64,000 bases of DNA from Streptomyces decoyicus (GTDB taxonomy: Bacteria; Actinomycetota; Actinomycetes; Streptomycetales; Streptomycetaceae), in the NCBI RefSeq assembly GCF_019880305.1, contig NZ_CP082301.1, positions 7,874,001 to 7,938,000 of the forward strand. Reading direction: 5' to 3'. Positions 8,266 through 16,575 of this stretch are shown here, one piece after another. Every line of letters starts with the position of its first letter. Position 1 is the first letter of the stretch. Both the position numbers and the translations under genes were made by a program. The notes under the pieces are model-generated. The model was not told where the DNA came from. It searched no databases and saw only the letters and a list, made by a program, of their open reading frames with translations.

Positions 8266-8363
8266 AGCTCGCCCTGAGCGGGGCGTTCGCCGCCGCGCTC
8301 GCCCTCGCCCTCAAGGCCGTACTGCCCGACCTCAAGCGCTACATGCGTATCCGCTCCATGTGA
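8259..8363 (+). CDS. 34-residue DUF6893-like small hydrophobic peptide
   Basis: The ATG at 8259 overlaps the end of the protease gene and opens a 34-codon frame. The product begins MLKLALSGAFAAALALALK and ends with a basic patch around KRYMRIRSM. It has one possible short transmembrane or amphipathic helix followed by a positively charged tail. A GA-rich ribosome binding site (GAGAGGAAC at 8242-8250) lies upstream. I recognise a similar small protein in other Streptomyces hydrogenase clusters (DUF6893 in family lists, from memory). It could be a membrane tether or a missing subunit of the soluble HhySL complex; that is inference. Confidence 0.75.
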   Translation: MLKLALSGAFAAALALALKAVLPDLKRYMRIRSM

Positions 8364-8400
8364 CCGGGCGGCGCTGCACCGAACGGTGTACGCCACCGCA

Positions 8401-8425
8401 CCGCCGCGGCGAGGCACCGCGGCGG
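8401..8425 (+). terminator. Hairpin in the gap before hypA
   Basis: A perfect 9-bp stem (CCGCCGCGG / CCGCGGCGG) with a 7-nt loop lies in the 128-bp gap between the 34-aa peptide gene and hypA. It may attenuate transcription between the structural and hyp halves of the cluster, or protect an mRNA end. Nearby CGTCTAATGA at about 8440-8449 could hold a -10 element for hypA. Confidence 0.45.
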
Positions 8426-8491
8426 CCCTCCGGACACGCCGTCTAATGAAGCCGAGAGGCCCCCGGTCGTCCCCGCACCAGAGAGGGACCG

Positions 8492-8872
8492 ATGCACGAG
8501 ATGTCCATCGCGCTCGCGGTCGTGGAGCAGGTCGAGAGCGCGGCCCGGCCCACCGGGGCCACCACCGTCAACAGCGTCCGGCTCCAGGTCGGCGAACTGG
8601 CCGGGGTGGTCTCCGACGCGCTGGCCTTCTCCTTCGAACTCGCCTGTGCCGGAACGGTGCTGGAGGGCGCGGAACTGGTCACCGAACCCGTCCCGGCCCG
8701 CGCCCGCTGCGGCCCCTGCGCGGACACCTGGCGGGTGGGCATGCCGCCACAGCTCAGCTGCCCCGGATGCGGCGGGGCGACGGCGGAGCTGCTGACCGGC
8801 CGTGAACTGCAGATCGTCAGTGTGTGCTGGAACGACGCCCCGGTACACGTCCCTATGCACGAGGAGCGCTGA
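8492..8872 (+). CDS. hypA: Hydrogenase nickel metallochaperone HypA
   Basis: This 126-residue protein delivers nickel to the large subunit together with HypB. The N-terminal MHEMS includes the essential nickel ligand His2. The zinc site is C73-x2-C76 and C90-x2-C93 (CGPC, CPGC). Its length is typical. The ribosome binding site AGAGAGGGA lies at 8480-8488. It ends 3 nt before hypB, so the two are co-translated. Confidence 0.96.
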   Translation: MHEMSIALAVVEQVESAARPTGATTVNSVRLQVGELAGVVSDALAFSFELACAGTVLEGAELVTEPVPARARCGPCADTWRVGMPPQLSCPGCGGATAELLTGRELQIVSVCWNDAPVHVPMHEER

Positions 8873-8875
8873 ACC

Positions 8876-9805
8876 ATGTGCCGTGTCGTCGACCTGCAAC
8901 AGGCGGTCCTCGCCAAGAACGACGCCTGCGCCCACACCCTCCGCGAGGACCTCGCCGCCCGGGGCACCGCGGTCGTCAACCTGCTCTCCAGTCCCGGCAG
9001 CGGCAAGACCGCCCTCCTGGAGCGCGAACTCACCCTCGCCCGCAGCCGGGGCATCCCCGTCGCGGCGCTCACCGCCGACCTCGCCACCGAGAACGACGCC
9101 GTACGGCTGGCCCGCTCCGGAGTGCCCGTCAAACAGGTGCTCACCGACGGGCTGTGCCACCTGGAGGCCGAGATGCTGGGCGGCCACCTCCACGGCTGGC
9201 TCCCCGCGGACACCCGGCTGCTGTTCATCGAGAACGTCGGCAATCTGGTCTGCCCGGCCTCCTACGACCTGGGGGAGACGCTGCGCATCGTGCTGGCGTC
9301 GGTGACCGAGGGCGAGGACAAGCCGCTGAAGTACCCCACCGCCTTCGGGCTCGCCCATCTGGTCGTGGTCACCAAGATGGATATCGCCGAGGCGGTCTCG
9401 TTCGACGAGAAGGAGTTCCGCGCCAACGTCGAACGCATCAACCCGGGCGTGGAAGTCGTCCTCACCTCGGCGCGCGGCGGTGAGGGAGACGGTCTGCTGC
9501 TGGACCGGGCGCTGGCCGCGCGCGACGGCGCGCCGGTGCACATCCCGGTCATGACCCGCAAGTCCCACCACGTCCACGACGCCGAGGACGGCCAGCCGCA
9601 CGACGAGGGGCACACCCACGAGGGGCACACCCACGAGGGGCACACCCACGAGGGGCACACCCACGAGGGGCACACCCACGAGGGGCACACCCACGACGAC
9701 GAGGGCCACACCCACCACGGGGAGCACGCCCACGCCGCGCGGGCGCAGGACCGCGGCCACGCGCACACGACCGACTCCGACACCGTGGCGTCGAGCCGCT
9801 CATGA
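8876..9805 (+). CDS. hypB: Hydrogenase nickel-incorporation GTPase HypB, C-terminal His-rich tail
   Basis: This 309-residue SIMIBI-class GTPase drives nickel transfer from HypA to HhyL. The P-loop SSPGSGKT is at residues 38-45, with VTKMD for guanine recognition further on. The GTPase core ends near residue 225. A tail of about 75 residues follows, rich in His, Glu and Asp, with six tandem EGHTH units, a DD interruption and a seventh unit. HypB proteins that store nickel usually carry the histidine-rich segment at the N-terminus; here it is at the C-terminus. It probably binds or buffers Ni2+ or Zn2+. The stop overlaps hypF by 4 bp. Confidence 0.95.
   Translation: MCRVVDLQQAVLAKNDACAHTLREDLAARGTAVVNLLSSPGSGKTALLERELTLARSRGIPVAALTADLATENDAVRLARSGVPVKQVLTDGLCHLEAEMLGGHLHGWLPADTRLLFIENVGNLVCPASYDLGETLRIVLASVTEGEDKPLKYPTAFGLAHLVVVTKMDIAEAVSFDEKEFRANVERINPGVEVVLTSARGGEGDGLLLDRALAARDGAPVHIPVMTRKSHHVHDAEDGQPHDEGHTHEGHTHEGHTHEGHTHEGHTHEGHTHDDEGHTHHGEHAHAARAQDRGHAHTTDSDTVASSRS
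9605..9715 (+). repeat. 15-bp tandem repeat encoding EGHTH
   Basis: Six copies of gaggggcacacccac run from 9605 to 9694. A GACGAC spacer (9695-9700) and a seventh copy with one silent change (9701-9715) follow. The near-perfect DNA identity means recent slippage expansion, so the copy number probably differs between strains without breaking the frame. Confidence 0.95.
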
Positions 9806-12252
9806 CCACAGGGCAGGTCGGCGGGGTCACCGCGACGGCGCCCGCGACGGCCGCCGCACGCCGCCGGATCACCGTGCGCGGCGTCGTCCAGGGCGTCGGC
9901 TTCCGCCCGTTCGTCCACACCCTCGCCACGGAACTGGGTCTGAGGGGCCATGTGACCAACACCGGCGAGGGCGTCGTCGCCGAGGTCGAGGGCGCCCCCG
10001 CGGCGCTCGCCCGCTTCGCCCGGCGGATCGGGGCCGACGCGCCACCGCTGGCCGTGGTCGAGGCCGTCGACGGCGAGGACATCGCGCCGACCGGCGACGC
10101 CGGATTCCGCATCCTCCCCTCGCGCGCCGACGGCCTCTCCCGCACCCTGGTCTCCCCGGACGCCGCCACCTGCGACGCCTGCCTGGCCGAGCTGACCGAC
10201 CCGGCCGACCGCCGCCACCGGCACCCCTTCCTCACCTGCACCCACTGCGGTCCGCGCTTCACCATCGTCACCGCGGTCCCCTACGACCGTGCGCTGACGA
10301 CCATGGACCGCTTCCCGATGTGCCCCCGCTGCGCACGGGAGTACGCGGACCCGGCCGACCGGCGCTTCCACGCCCAGCCCATCGCCTGCCACGACTGCGG
10401 CCCCCGCCTGCGGCTGCTGACCGCGGACCCGGCCGACCGCACCCGCCCACCGCGGCCGGCGCCCGGCCCCGACCCGGTCGCCGACGCCCGCCGGCTGCTC
10501 GCCGAGGGCGCGATCGTGGCGGTCAAGGGACTCGGCGGTTACCACCTCGTCTGTGACGCCTCCGACGACGACGCCGTCGCCCTGCTGCGCCGCCGCAAGG
10601 CCCGCGGCGACAAGCCCTTCGCCCTGATGGCGCGTCAGCTCACTGACATCGCGCATCTGGTGCGCGTCCGTCCCGAGGAACGCGCCCTGCTCACCGGGCC
10701 GGTACGCCCCATCGTCCTGCTGCGCCGCCTCCCGGTCCCCGCGCCCGCCCCGGACGCGCCGGTGCTGTCGGCCGCCGTCGCCCCCGGCAGCCCCGACCTG
10801 GGCGTCATGCTGCCGTACACACCGCTGCACCACCTGCTGCTCGGGCTGCCCGGTGACCCTCCCCCACTCCCGGCATCGCTCGAGCGGGGGGACCCCCACG
10901 GACCCCGGCTGCTCGTCATGACCAGTGGCAATGTCGCGGGCGAACCGATCGTCACCGATGACGACGAAGCCGTAGCGCGTCTGGCGCACCTGGCGGACGC
11001 CTGGCTCACCCACGACCGGCCGATCAGGATTCCGTGCGACGACTCCGTGGTCCGCATCAGCGACGGGGAACCGCTGTTGGTCCGCCGCTCCCGTGGATAC
11101 GCGCCCCTGCCCATCGACCTCCCGGTGCCGGTGCAGCCCGCGCTGGCGGCCGGCGGCGACCTCAAGAACGTGCTCTGTCTCGCCGAAGGGCACCGTGCCT
11201 GGCTGTCCGCACACATCGGCGACATGGACGATCTGGCGACCCAGCTCGCGTTCGAGCGGGCCGAGGCGCATCTGGAGACGGTGACCGGGGTGCGCCCGAA
11301 GCTCCTCGCCGCCGACCGGCACCCCGGCTACCGCTCCGGGCAGTGGGCACAGCGCCACACCGACGGCCGGCCGCTGGTACGCGTGCAGCACCACCATGCC
11401 CATATCGCCGCGGCCATGGCCGAACACGGCCTGCAGGACGGCCACCCCGTCATCGGCGTCGCCTTCGACGGCACCGGCTACGGCGACGACCAGGCCGTCT
11501 GGGGCGGCGAGATCCTGCTCGCCGACTACGACGGATACCGCCGCTTCGGACAGCTCGCCTACGTCCCGCTGCCCGGCGGCGACACGACCGTACGGCGCCC
11601 CTACCGCATGGCCCTCGCCCATCTGCGCGCCGCCGGCATCGACTGGGCCGAGGACCTGCCCCCGGTGGCGGCCTGCCCGCCGGAGGAGCGACGACTGCTG
11701 GCACGGCAGCTCGAACGCCACCTCAATTGTGTGCCCACCTCCAGCATGGGCCGTCTCTTCGACGCCGTCTCCTCCCTGGCCGGGATCTGCCACCAGGCCG
11801 GATACGAGGCCCAGGCCGCGGTCGCACTCGAAGCCGCGGCCCTGACCGCGGAGGAGGACCGCGGACCCGGCTATGCGTTCGCGCTGCGCGCCGCACCGCC
11901 GGGCGAGGCGGGCGCCGACATCGTCGCCGACCCCACGCCGGTGCTCACCGCCGTTGTCGCGGACCTGCGCGCACGCACCGCCCCGGCGCTGATCGCGGCC
12001 CGTTTCCACACCGCGGTCGCCGACCTCGTCCGGCACGGCTGCGTGCTGGCCCGGGAACGCGCGGGCCTGACGACCGTGGCACTGACCGGTGGCGTCTTCG
12101 CCAACACCCTGCTGGCCGAGGCCACCGCCCGCCTCCTGCGGCAGGACGGCTTCACCGTCCTGCGCCACCGTCGCGTCCCGCCCAACGACGGGGGACTGGC
12201 GCTCGGCCAGATCGTCGTGGCGGCGCGCACCGCAGGAGCCGCCGCGCGCTGA
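9802..12252 (+). CDS. hypF: Carbamoyltransferase HypF
   Basis: This 816-residue enzyme makes the CN ligands of the Ni-Fe site: it hydrolyses carbamoyl phosphate, forms carbamoyl-adenylate and passes the carbamoyl group to the HypE C-terminal cysteine. Domains in order are acylphosphatase (about 22-110, VRGVVQGVGFRPF), two double zinc fingers (C124/C127/C146/C149 and C174/C177/C196/C199), a YrdC-like adenylation domain (about 220-430) and a Kae1-like C-terminal domain with HHHAHIAA near residue 530. The start ATGA overlaps hypB by 4 bp. It is slightly longer than the typical ~750 residues because of low-complexity insertions. Confidence 0.96.
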   Translation: MTTGQVGGVTATAPATAAARRRITVRGVVQGVGFRPFVHTLATELGLRGHVTNTGEGVVAEVEGAPAALARFARRIGADAPPLAVVEAVDGEDIAPTGDAGFRILPSRADGLSRTLVSPDAATCDACLAELTDPADRRHRHPFLTCTHCGPRFTIVTAVPYDRALTTMDRFPMCPRCAREYADPADRRFHAQPIACHDCGPRLRLLTADPADRTRPPRPAPGPDPVADARRLLAEGAIVAVKGLGGYHLVCDASDDDAVALLRRRKARGDKPFALMARQLTDIAHLVRVRPEERALLTGPVRPIVLLRRLPVPAPAPDAPVLSAAVAPGSPDLGVMLPYTPLHHLLLGLPGDPPPLPASLERGDPHGPRLLVMTSGNVAGEPIVTDDDEAVARLAHLADAWLTHDRPIRIPCDDSVVRISDGEPLLVRRSRGYAPLPIDLPVPVQPALAAGGDLKNVLCLAEGHRAWLSAHIGDMDDLATQLAFERAEAHLETVTGVRPKLLAADRHPGYRSGQWAQRHTDGRPLVRVQHHHAHIAAAMAEHGLQDGHPVIGVAFDGTGYGDDQAVWGGEILLADYDGYRRFGQLAYVPLPGGDTTVRRPYRMALAHLRAAGIDWAEDLPPVAACPPEERRLLARQLERHLNCVPTSSMGRLFDAVSSLAGICHQAGYEAQAAVALEAAALTAEEDRGPGYAFALRAAPPGEAGADIVADPTPVLTAVVADLRARTAPALIAARFHTAVADLVRHGCVLARERAGLTTVALTGGVFANTLLAEATARLLRQDGFTVLRHRRVPPNDGGLALGQIVVAARTAGAAAR

Positions 12253-12304
12253 GCGGCGCCCCCGCGCGGCAGACGCAACGTACCCACGACGAGGAGAGGC
12301 CCCC

Positions 12305-12691
12305 ATGTGCCTGGCGGTACCCGGCAAAGTGTTGGACATCGAAGAACGGGACGGCACCCGTATGGCCACCGTCGACTTCGGCGGCGTGGTCAAGGAGGTG
12401 TGCCTGGAGTACGTCCCCGACCTACAGGTCGGCGAGTACGCCATCGTCCATGTCGGCTTCGCGCTTCAGCGGCTGGACGAGGAATCCGCCCGGCAGACCC
12501 TGGCCCTCTTCGAGGAACTGGGCCTGCTTCAGGAGGAGTTCGGTGACCCATGGGAGGCGGCCGGCGCGCCCCCGGGGTGGGACGAGGCGGGCGCCGGGGC
12601 GGGCGCCGCCCCCGGCTCCGCATCCGCATCCGCATCCGCATCCGCACCCGCGGCCGCGGTCGGCGACGGAGCGCGGGAGGCGAACCGGTGA
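12305..12691 (+). CDS. hypC: Hydrogenase assembly chaperone HypC with extended tail
   Basis: This 128-residue protein shuttles the Fe(CN)2CO unit with HypD to the large subunit. It starts MCLAVPGKV; Cys2 is the essential residue exposed after Met removal. The HypC fold ends near residue 85. The remaining ~43 residues are Gly/Ala/Ser/Pro-rich, encoded partly by a (TCCGCA)n repeat, and are absent from most HypC proteins (75-95 residues). The ribosome binding site GAGGAGAGG precedes the ATG. The 3' end overlaps hypD by 4 bp. Confidence 0.93.
   Translation: MCLAVPGKVLDIEERDGTRMATVDFGGVVKEVCLEYVPDLQVGEYAIVHVGFALQRLDEESARQTLALFEELGLLQEEFGDPWEAAGAPPGWDEAGAGAGAAPGSASASASASAPAAAVGDGAREANR
12617..12650 (+). 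repeat. Hexanucleotide TCCGCA repeat in hypC tail
   Basis: About five units of TCCGCA in tandem encode the Ser-Ala run at the HypC C-terminus. This is a probable slippage tract; in-frame copy changes would only alter tail length. Confidence 0.8.
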
Positions 12692-13812
12692 AGTACCTCG
12701 ACGAATTCCAGAACCCCGAGCTCGCCCGCCGGCTGCTCGACGACATCCGCTCCACGGTGACCCGGCCCTGGGCCCTGATGGAGGTCTGCGGCGGTCAGAC
12801 CCACACCATCATCCGGCACGGCATCGACCAACTGCTGCCCGCCGACGTCGAGTTGATCCACGGTCCGGGCTGTCCGGTCTGTGTGACACCGCTGGAGGTC
12901 ATCGACAAGGCCCTGGAGATCGCCTCCCGCCCCGACGTGATCTTCTGTTCCTTCGGCGACATGCTCCGCGTACCCGGCAGCGACCGGGATCTGTTCCAGG
13001 TGCGCAGCCGCGGCGGTGATGTACGGGTCGTCTACTCCCCGCTCGACGCGCTGAAGATCGCGCAGCAGAACCCGGAGCGCGAGGTGGTGTTCTTCGGGAT
13101 CGGCTTCGAAACCACCGCACCGCCCAATGCGATGACGGTCCATCAGGCCCGCAAGCTCGGCATCCGCAACTTCAGCCTGCTGGTCTCGCACGTCCGGGTA
13201 CCGCCCGCGATCGAGGCGATCATGACGTCGCCCAGCTGCCGGGTCCAGGCCTTCCTGGCCGCCGGACACGTGTGCAGTGTGATGGGCATGGGGGAGTACC
13301 CCGAACTGGCCGACCGCTTCCGGGTGCCGATCGTGGTCACCGGCTTCGAGCCGCTGGACATCCTGGAGGGCATCCGCCGCACCGTCCGCCAACTGGAGCG
13401 CGGCGAACACACCGTGGACAACGCCTACCCGCGCGCGGTGCGCAGCGAGGGCAACCCGGCCGCCCAGGCCATGCTCGCGGACGTCTTCGAGGTCACCGAC
13501 CGTGCCTGGCGCGGCATCGGCACCATCCCCGCCAGCGGCTGGCGGCTGTCGGAGCGCTACCGCGAATACGACGCCGAGTACCGCTTCTCCGTCGACGGCA
13601 TCACCACCAAGGAGCCCGCCGCCTGCCGCAGCGGGGAAGTCCTCCAGGGACTGATCAAGCCGCACGAGTGCGCGGCCTTCGGCACCGTCTGCACTCCGCG
13701 CACCCCGCTCGGCGCCACCATGGTCTCCAGCGAGGGCGCCTGCGCCGCCTACTACCTCTACCGCCGACTCGGCACCACGCCCACCCCACAGGAGGCGAGC
13801 CCCGTTGTCTGA
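12688..13812 (+). CDS. hypD: Hydrogenase formation protein HypD
   Basis: This 374-residue Fe-S protein is the scaffold where iron receives CN and CO with HypC. Conserved motifs are CGGQTH (C34), GPGCPVCVTP (C62, C65) and, at the C-terminus, the cysteine set in CRSGEVLQGLIKPHEC and GTVCTPRTPLG that holds the [4Fe-4S] cluster. Length and order are typical. The GTG start shares GTGA with the hypC stop. Confidence 0.96.
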   Translation: MKYLDEFQNPELARRLLDDIRSTVTRPWALMEVCGGQTHTIIRHGIDQLLPADVELIHGPGCPVCVTPLEVIDKALEIASRPDVIFCSFGDMLRVPGSDRDLFQVRSRGGDVRVVYSPLDALKIAQQNPEREVVFFGIGFETTAPPNAMTVHQARKLGIRNFSLLVSHVRVPPAIEAIMTSPSCRVQAFLAAGHVCSVMGMGEYPELADRFRVPIVVTGFEPLDILEGIRRTVRQLERGEHTVDNAYPRAVRSEGNPAAQAMLADVFEVTDRAWRGIGTIPASGWRLSERYREYDAEYRFSVDGITTKEPAACRSGEVLQGLIKPHECAAFGTVCTPRTPLGATMVSSEGACAAYYLYRRLGTTPTPQEASPVV

Positions 13813-14929
13813 CACCATCCACCCCACTCCCGGCGGCCCCACCCGCGGCGGCCCCACACCGGCCGACCGCGGCCTGCCCACCGTCGACATCTCCGGCTGG
13901 ACCTGCCCCACCCCGCTGCGCGACCAGCCCCGCGTCGTCATGGGGCACGGCGGGGGCGGCGCACTGTCCGCCGAACTCGTCCAGCAGATCTTCGCCCCCG
14001 CCTTCGGCGGCGAGATCCTCGCCCAGCTCGGCGACTCCGCGGCGGTGTCCCTCGGCGGCGTACGCCTCGCGTTCACCACCGACTCCTATGTCGTCCGGCC
14101 GCTCTTCTTCCCCGGCGGCTGCATCGGCGACCTCGCGGTCAACGGCACCGTCAACGACCTCGCCATGAGCGGCGCGAGGGCCGCCTACCTCTCCTGCGGC
14201 TTCATCCTGGAGGAGGGTGTGGAGATGCCGGTGGTCGCCGGTGTCGCCGACGCCATGGGCGCGGCCGCGCGGGCCGCCGGGGTCGAGGTGGCCACCGGCG
14301 ACACCAAGGTCGTCGAGGCGGGCCACGGTGACGGTGTCTACCTCAACACCGCCGGCATCGGGCTGATCCCGGCGGGCGTCGATCTGCGCCCGCAGCGTGT
14401 CGCCCCCGGCGACGTGGTGATCGTCAGCGGAGACATCGGCCTCCACGGCGTGGCGATCATGAGCGTCCGCGAGGGCCTGGAATTCGGTGTCGAGATCGAG
14501 AGCGACTGCGCGGCCCTCGGCGGTCTCGTCGAGACGATGCTCGCGGTCACCCCCGACCTGCATGTGCTGCGCGATCCCACCCGCGGTGGCCTGGCCGCCG
14601 CCCTGTGCGAGATCGCCACCGCTTCCTGCACCGGCATCGTCATCCAGGAACGTGCCATCCCCGTCCCGCCGGCCGTCGCCAACGCCTGCGCCATCCTCGG
14701 CCTGGACCCGATGTACGTCGCCAACGAGGGCAAACTGGTGGCCTTCGTCCCCCGGGAGCACGCCGATGCCGTCCTGGACGCCATGCGTGCGCACCCTCTG
14801 GGCGCCGGCGCCGCGATCATCGGCGAGGCCGTTGCGACCCATCCCGGCATGGTGGTGGCCCGCACGCCGCTGGGCGGCACCCGCGTCGTCGATCTGCCGC
14901 TTGGCGAGCAGCTGCCGCGGATCTGCTGA
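13805..14929 (+). CDS. hypE: Hydrogenase expression/formation protein HypE
   Basis: This 374-residue ATPase dehydrates the thiocarbamate on its C-terminal cysteine to thiocyanate and donates CN. It belongs to the PurM/AIR-synthase superfamily. The protein ends PRIC, so the essential terminal cysteine (C374) is present. The core starts at about residue 42 (VVMGHGGGGALSAELV), and the first 40 residues are a Pro/Gly/Thr-rich extension. The start is TTG 13805, chosen because AGGAGG at 13791-13796 lies 8 nt upstream; it overlaps hypD by 8 bp. This is the last gene of the hydrogenase block. Confidence 0.95.
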   Translation: MSDTIHPTPGGPTRGGPTPADRGLPTVDISGWTCPTPLRDQPRVVMGHGGGGALSAELVQQIFAPAFGGEILAQLGDSAAVSLGGVRLAFTTDSYVVRPLFFPGGCIGDLAVNGTVNDLAMSGARAAYLSCGFILEEGVEMPVVAGVADAMGAAARAAGVEVATGDTKVVEAGHGDGVYLNTAGIGLIPAGVDLRPQRVAPGDVVIVSGDIGLHGVAIMSVREGLEFGVEIESDCAALGGLVETMLAVTPDLHVLRDPTRGGLAAALCEIATASCTGIVIQERAIPVPPAVANACAILGLDPMYVANEGKLVAFVPREHADAVLDAMRAHPLGAGAAIIGEAVATHPGMVVARTPLGGTRVVDLPLGEQLPRIC

Positions 14930-14951
14930 GCGGATCTCCCGGCACACGTCC

Positions 14952-14981
14952 GAGGGCGGCGCCCGTTCCGGCGCCGCCCTC
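14952..14981. terminator. Strong bidirectional terminator after hypE
   Basis: A perfect 12-bp stem (GAGGGCGGCGCC / GGCGCCGCCCTC) with a 6-nt loop lies between the convergent hypE and Dyp peroxidase genes. Confidence 0.85.
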
Positions 14982-15016
14982 GCTCCGTGGGCCGCTCTCG
15001 CTCCGTGTGCCGCTGC

Positions 15017-16279
15017 TCAGACCTTCTTCAACAGCTGGGACCCGAACCAGTCGTCGGCGTCCCGTACCCCGGGCAGGATGAAGAAGTAGCCGCCGCCGAG
15101 CGGGGTGATGAACTTCGACAGCGGCTCGTGCCGCAGGCGCCGCTGTACGGTGGCGAACTGCCGCTCCGGATCCTGCTGGTAGCCGCAGAAGACCAGCCCG
15201 AGGTCCATCCGCCCGGAGTGGTCGTAGCCCCGGTCGTAGTTGTAACTCCGGCGCAGGAAACGGGAGTCGTCGGTCTTCTCGGTGCGCGGGTTGGCCAGTC
15301 GGATGTGCGCGTCGAGCGGGATCGTCCTGCCGTGCGGATCGTCGCGGTACCTCGGCGGGTCCGTCTCGTTCCGGCTGCCCAGGGGCGCACCGCTCGCCTT
15401 GCGCCGGCCGAAGATCTTCTCCTGCCGCGCCACCGGCACCTTGTCCCACTTCTCGATGTGGAAGCGGATCAGCCGCAGCACCTGATAGCTGCCGCCCAGC
15501 GCCCAGTCCGGCTCCCCGCAGGGCGGGGTCACCCACAGCAGCCGGTTCATCTCCCTGGCCGAGCCGGTGTCCGGATTGACGATCCCGTCCTTGAAGCCGA
15601 CGAAGGTGCGCGGCGAGCCCGAGGGCCGCGAAGGGTTGAGGAACGCGTCCGCGCGCCAGCGGGGCCGCAGCAGCCCGTCCGTCTCCCGCGCCAGATCGCG
15701 CAGCACATGGACGATGGCGTCGGGGTGCTGGGCGCAGATCTGGAGGGAGAGGTCACCGTGACAGCGCGACGGCTCCAGCCGGTCGTCGGGGAAGGCCGGC
15801 ATGGCCTTGAGATGCCGGGGCTTGTGCCCTGAGAGCCCGAACCGGTCGTCGAACAGGGAGGCGCCCACGCCGAGCGTGATGGTGAGGGAGTCGGGGGTGG
15901 GCTGCTCCGAGGCGATCTGCTCGTCCAGTGGCTTCACCCCGGCCGCCAGCACCCGTGCGCGTGTGGTGAGCTTCTGGAACAGATCGGTCAGGCCTTCGCG
16001 GTCATGGACCAGCACATCGAAGCCGACGAATCCGGCGAAGAGCTGCATCGGGGTCACGATGCCGGCCTGATGGCGTCCATGGAAAGGAACCCGGTCGGGC
16101 AGCAGCCCCGCGTTGTTGCGGAAGCCGCCCACGGGCCGGTCCGCCGGAGCCGCCGCCGCCTCCTTGCCGAGCCCCGTCGCGGCCGCCACACCGGCGATCC
16201 CGGCCGCGCACTTGAGAAAGCCCCGGCGCCCGTCGTCCCGCTCAGGGGCACGTTCGTCGCCGGCCTGATCACATCTCAT
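15017..16279 (-). CDS. Tat-exported Dyp-type heme peroxidase
   Basis: This ~420-residue dye-decolorizing peroxidase resembles the EfeB/DypB class. The N-terminus holds a twin-arginine signal (DDGRRGFLKCAAG, then a hydrophobic Ala/Gly stretch ending AAAAP), so it folds with heme in the cytoplasm and is exported. The family motif GxxDG is seen as GFKDGIVNP, with the Asp acting in H2O2 cleavage. No efeU or efeO iron-transport genes are adjacent, so a free-standing peroxidase is more likely than part of an iron importer. The start at 16279 is chosen because it gives a normal-length signal; 16291 is also possible. Confidence 0.9.
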   Translation of the reverse strand: MRCDQAGDERAPERDDGRRGFLKCAAGIAGVAAATGLGKEAAAAPADRPVGGFRNNAGLLPDRVPFHGRHQAGIVTPMQLFAGFVGFDVLVHDREGLTDLFQKLTTRARVLAAGVKPLDEQIASEQPTPDSLTITLGVGASLFDDRFGLSGHKPRHLKAMPAFPDDRLEPSRCHGDLSLQICAQHPDAIVHVLRDLARETDGLLRPRWRADAFLNPSRPSGSPRTFVGFKDGIVNPDTGSAREMNRLLWVTPPCGEPDWALGGSYQVLRLIRFHIEKWDKVPVARQEKIFGRRKASGAPLGSRNETDPPRYRDDPHGRTIPLDAHIRLANPRTEKTDDSRFLRRSYNYDRGYDHSGRMDLGLVFCGYQQDPERQFATVQRRLRHEPLSKFITPLGGGYFFILPGVRDADDWFGSQLLKKV

Positions 16280-16485
16280 GGTCCCGCCCATCCTGACTGC
16301 ATCGTCCGGCAGCCGCGTGCCTGCACAAACCTGTGCGCGATGCTCGTCGCCCATGTCGCGTCGGCAGGGAGCAACACGGCCTCGGCGCCGGATATCACGC
16401 CTTGGCCGCGGGCCGGTCGTCCGAATGGCGCAGCCGGAGCGCCTCCCGCGCGACAGGGGCCCGGCGCGCTTCTAGCGTCGGCCCT

Positions 16486-16575
16486 GTGACCTGCCCGGAC
16501 ACGGCACAGCGCCATGCCGGGGCAGCCCGTCACGCACCACGCACCGCCACCGAGCCCATGGACCCCCACACATGA
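16486..16575 (+). CDS. Possible leaderless upstream peptide (29 aa)
   Basis: A TAGCGT -10-like box at 16473-16478 places the likely transcription start at or next to the GTG at 16486. From there a 29-codon frame ends in TGA at 16573-16575, overlapping the ATG at 16572 of the next gene. The peptide is low-complexity and not conserved to my knowledge. It may serve only to couple translation to the downstream gene. Confidence 0.25.
   Translation: MTCPDTAQRHAGAARHAPRTATEPMDPHT

Noticed and set aside
9605..9715. CRISPR-like or minisatellite array outside genes
   Set aside because: The 15-bp units are in frame within hypB and encode a regular His-rich tail; there are no spacers.
9262..12444. 1060-codon reverse frame opposite hypB, hypF and hypC
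   Set aside because: Compositional shadow; includes the repeat tract read in antisense as PSWVC-type units, not a protein domain.
15017..16279. Dyp peroxidase as part of the hydrogenase operon or of an efeUOB iron importer
   Set aside because: It is convergent with hypE behind a strong terminator, and no efeU or efeO gene is adjacent.
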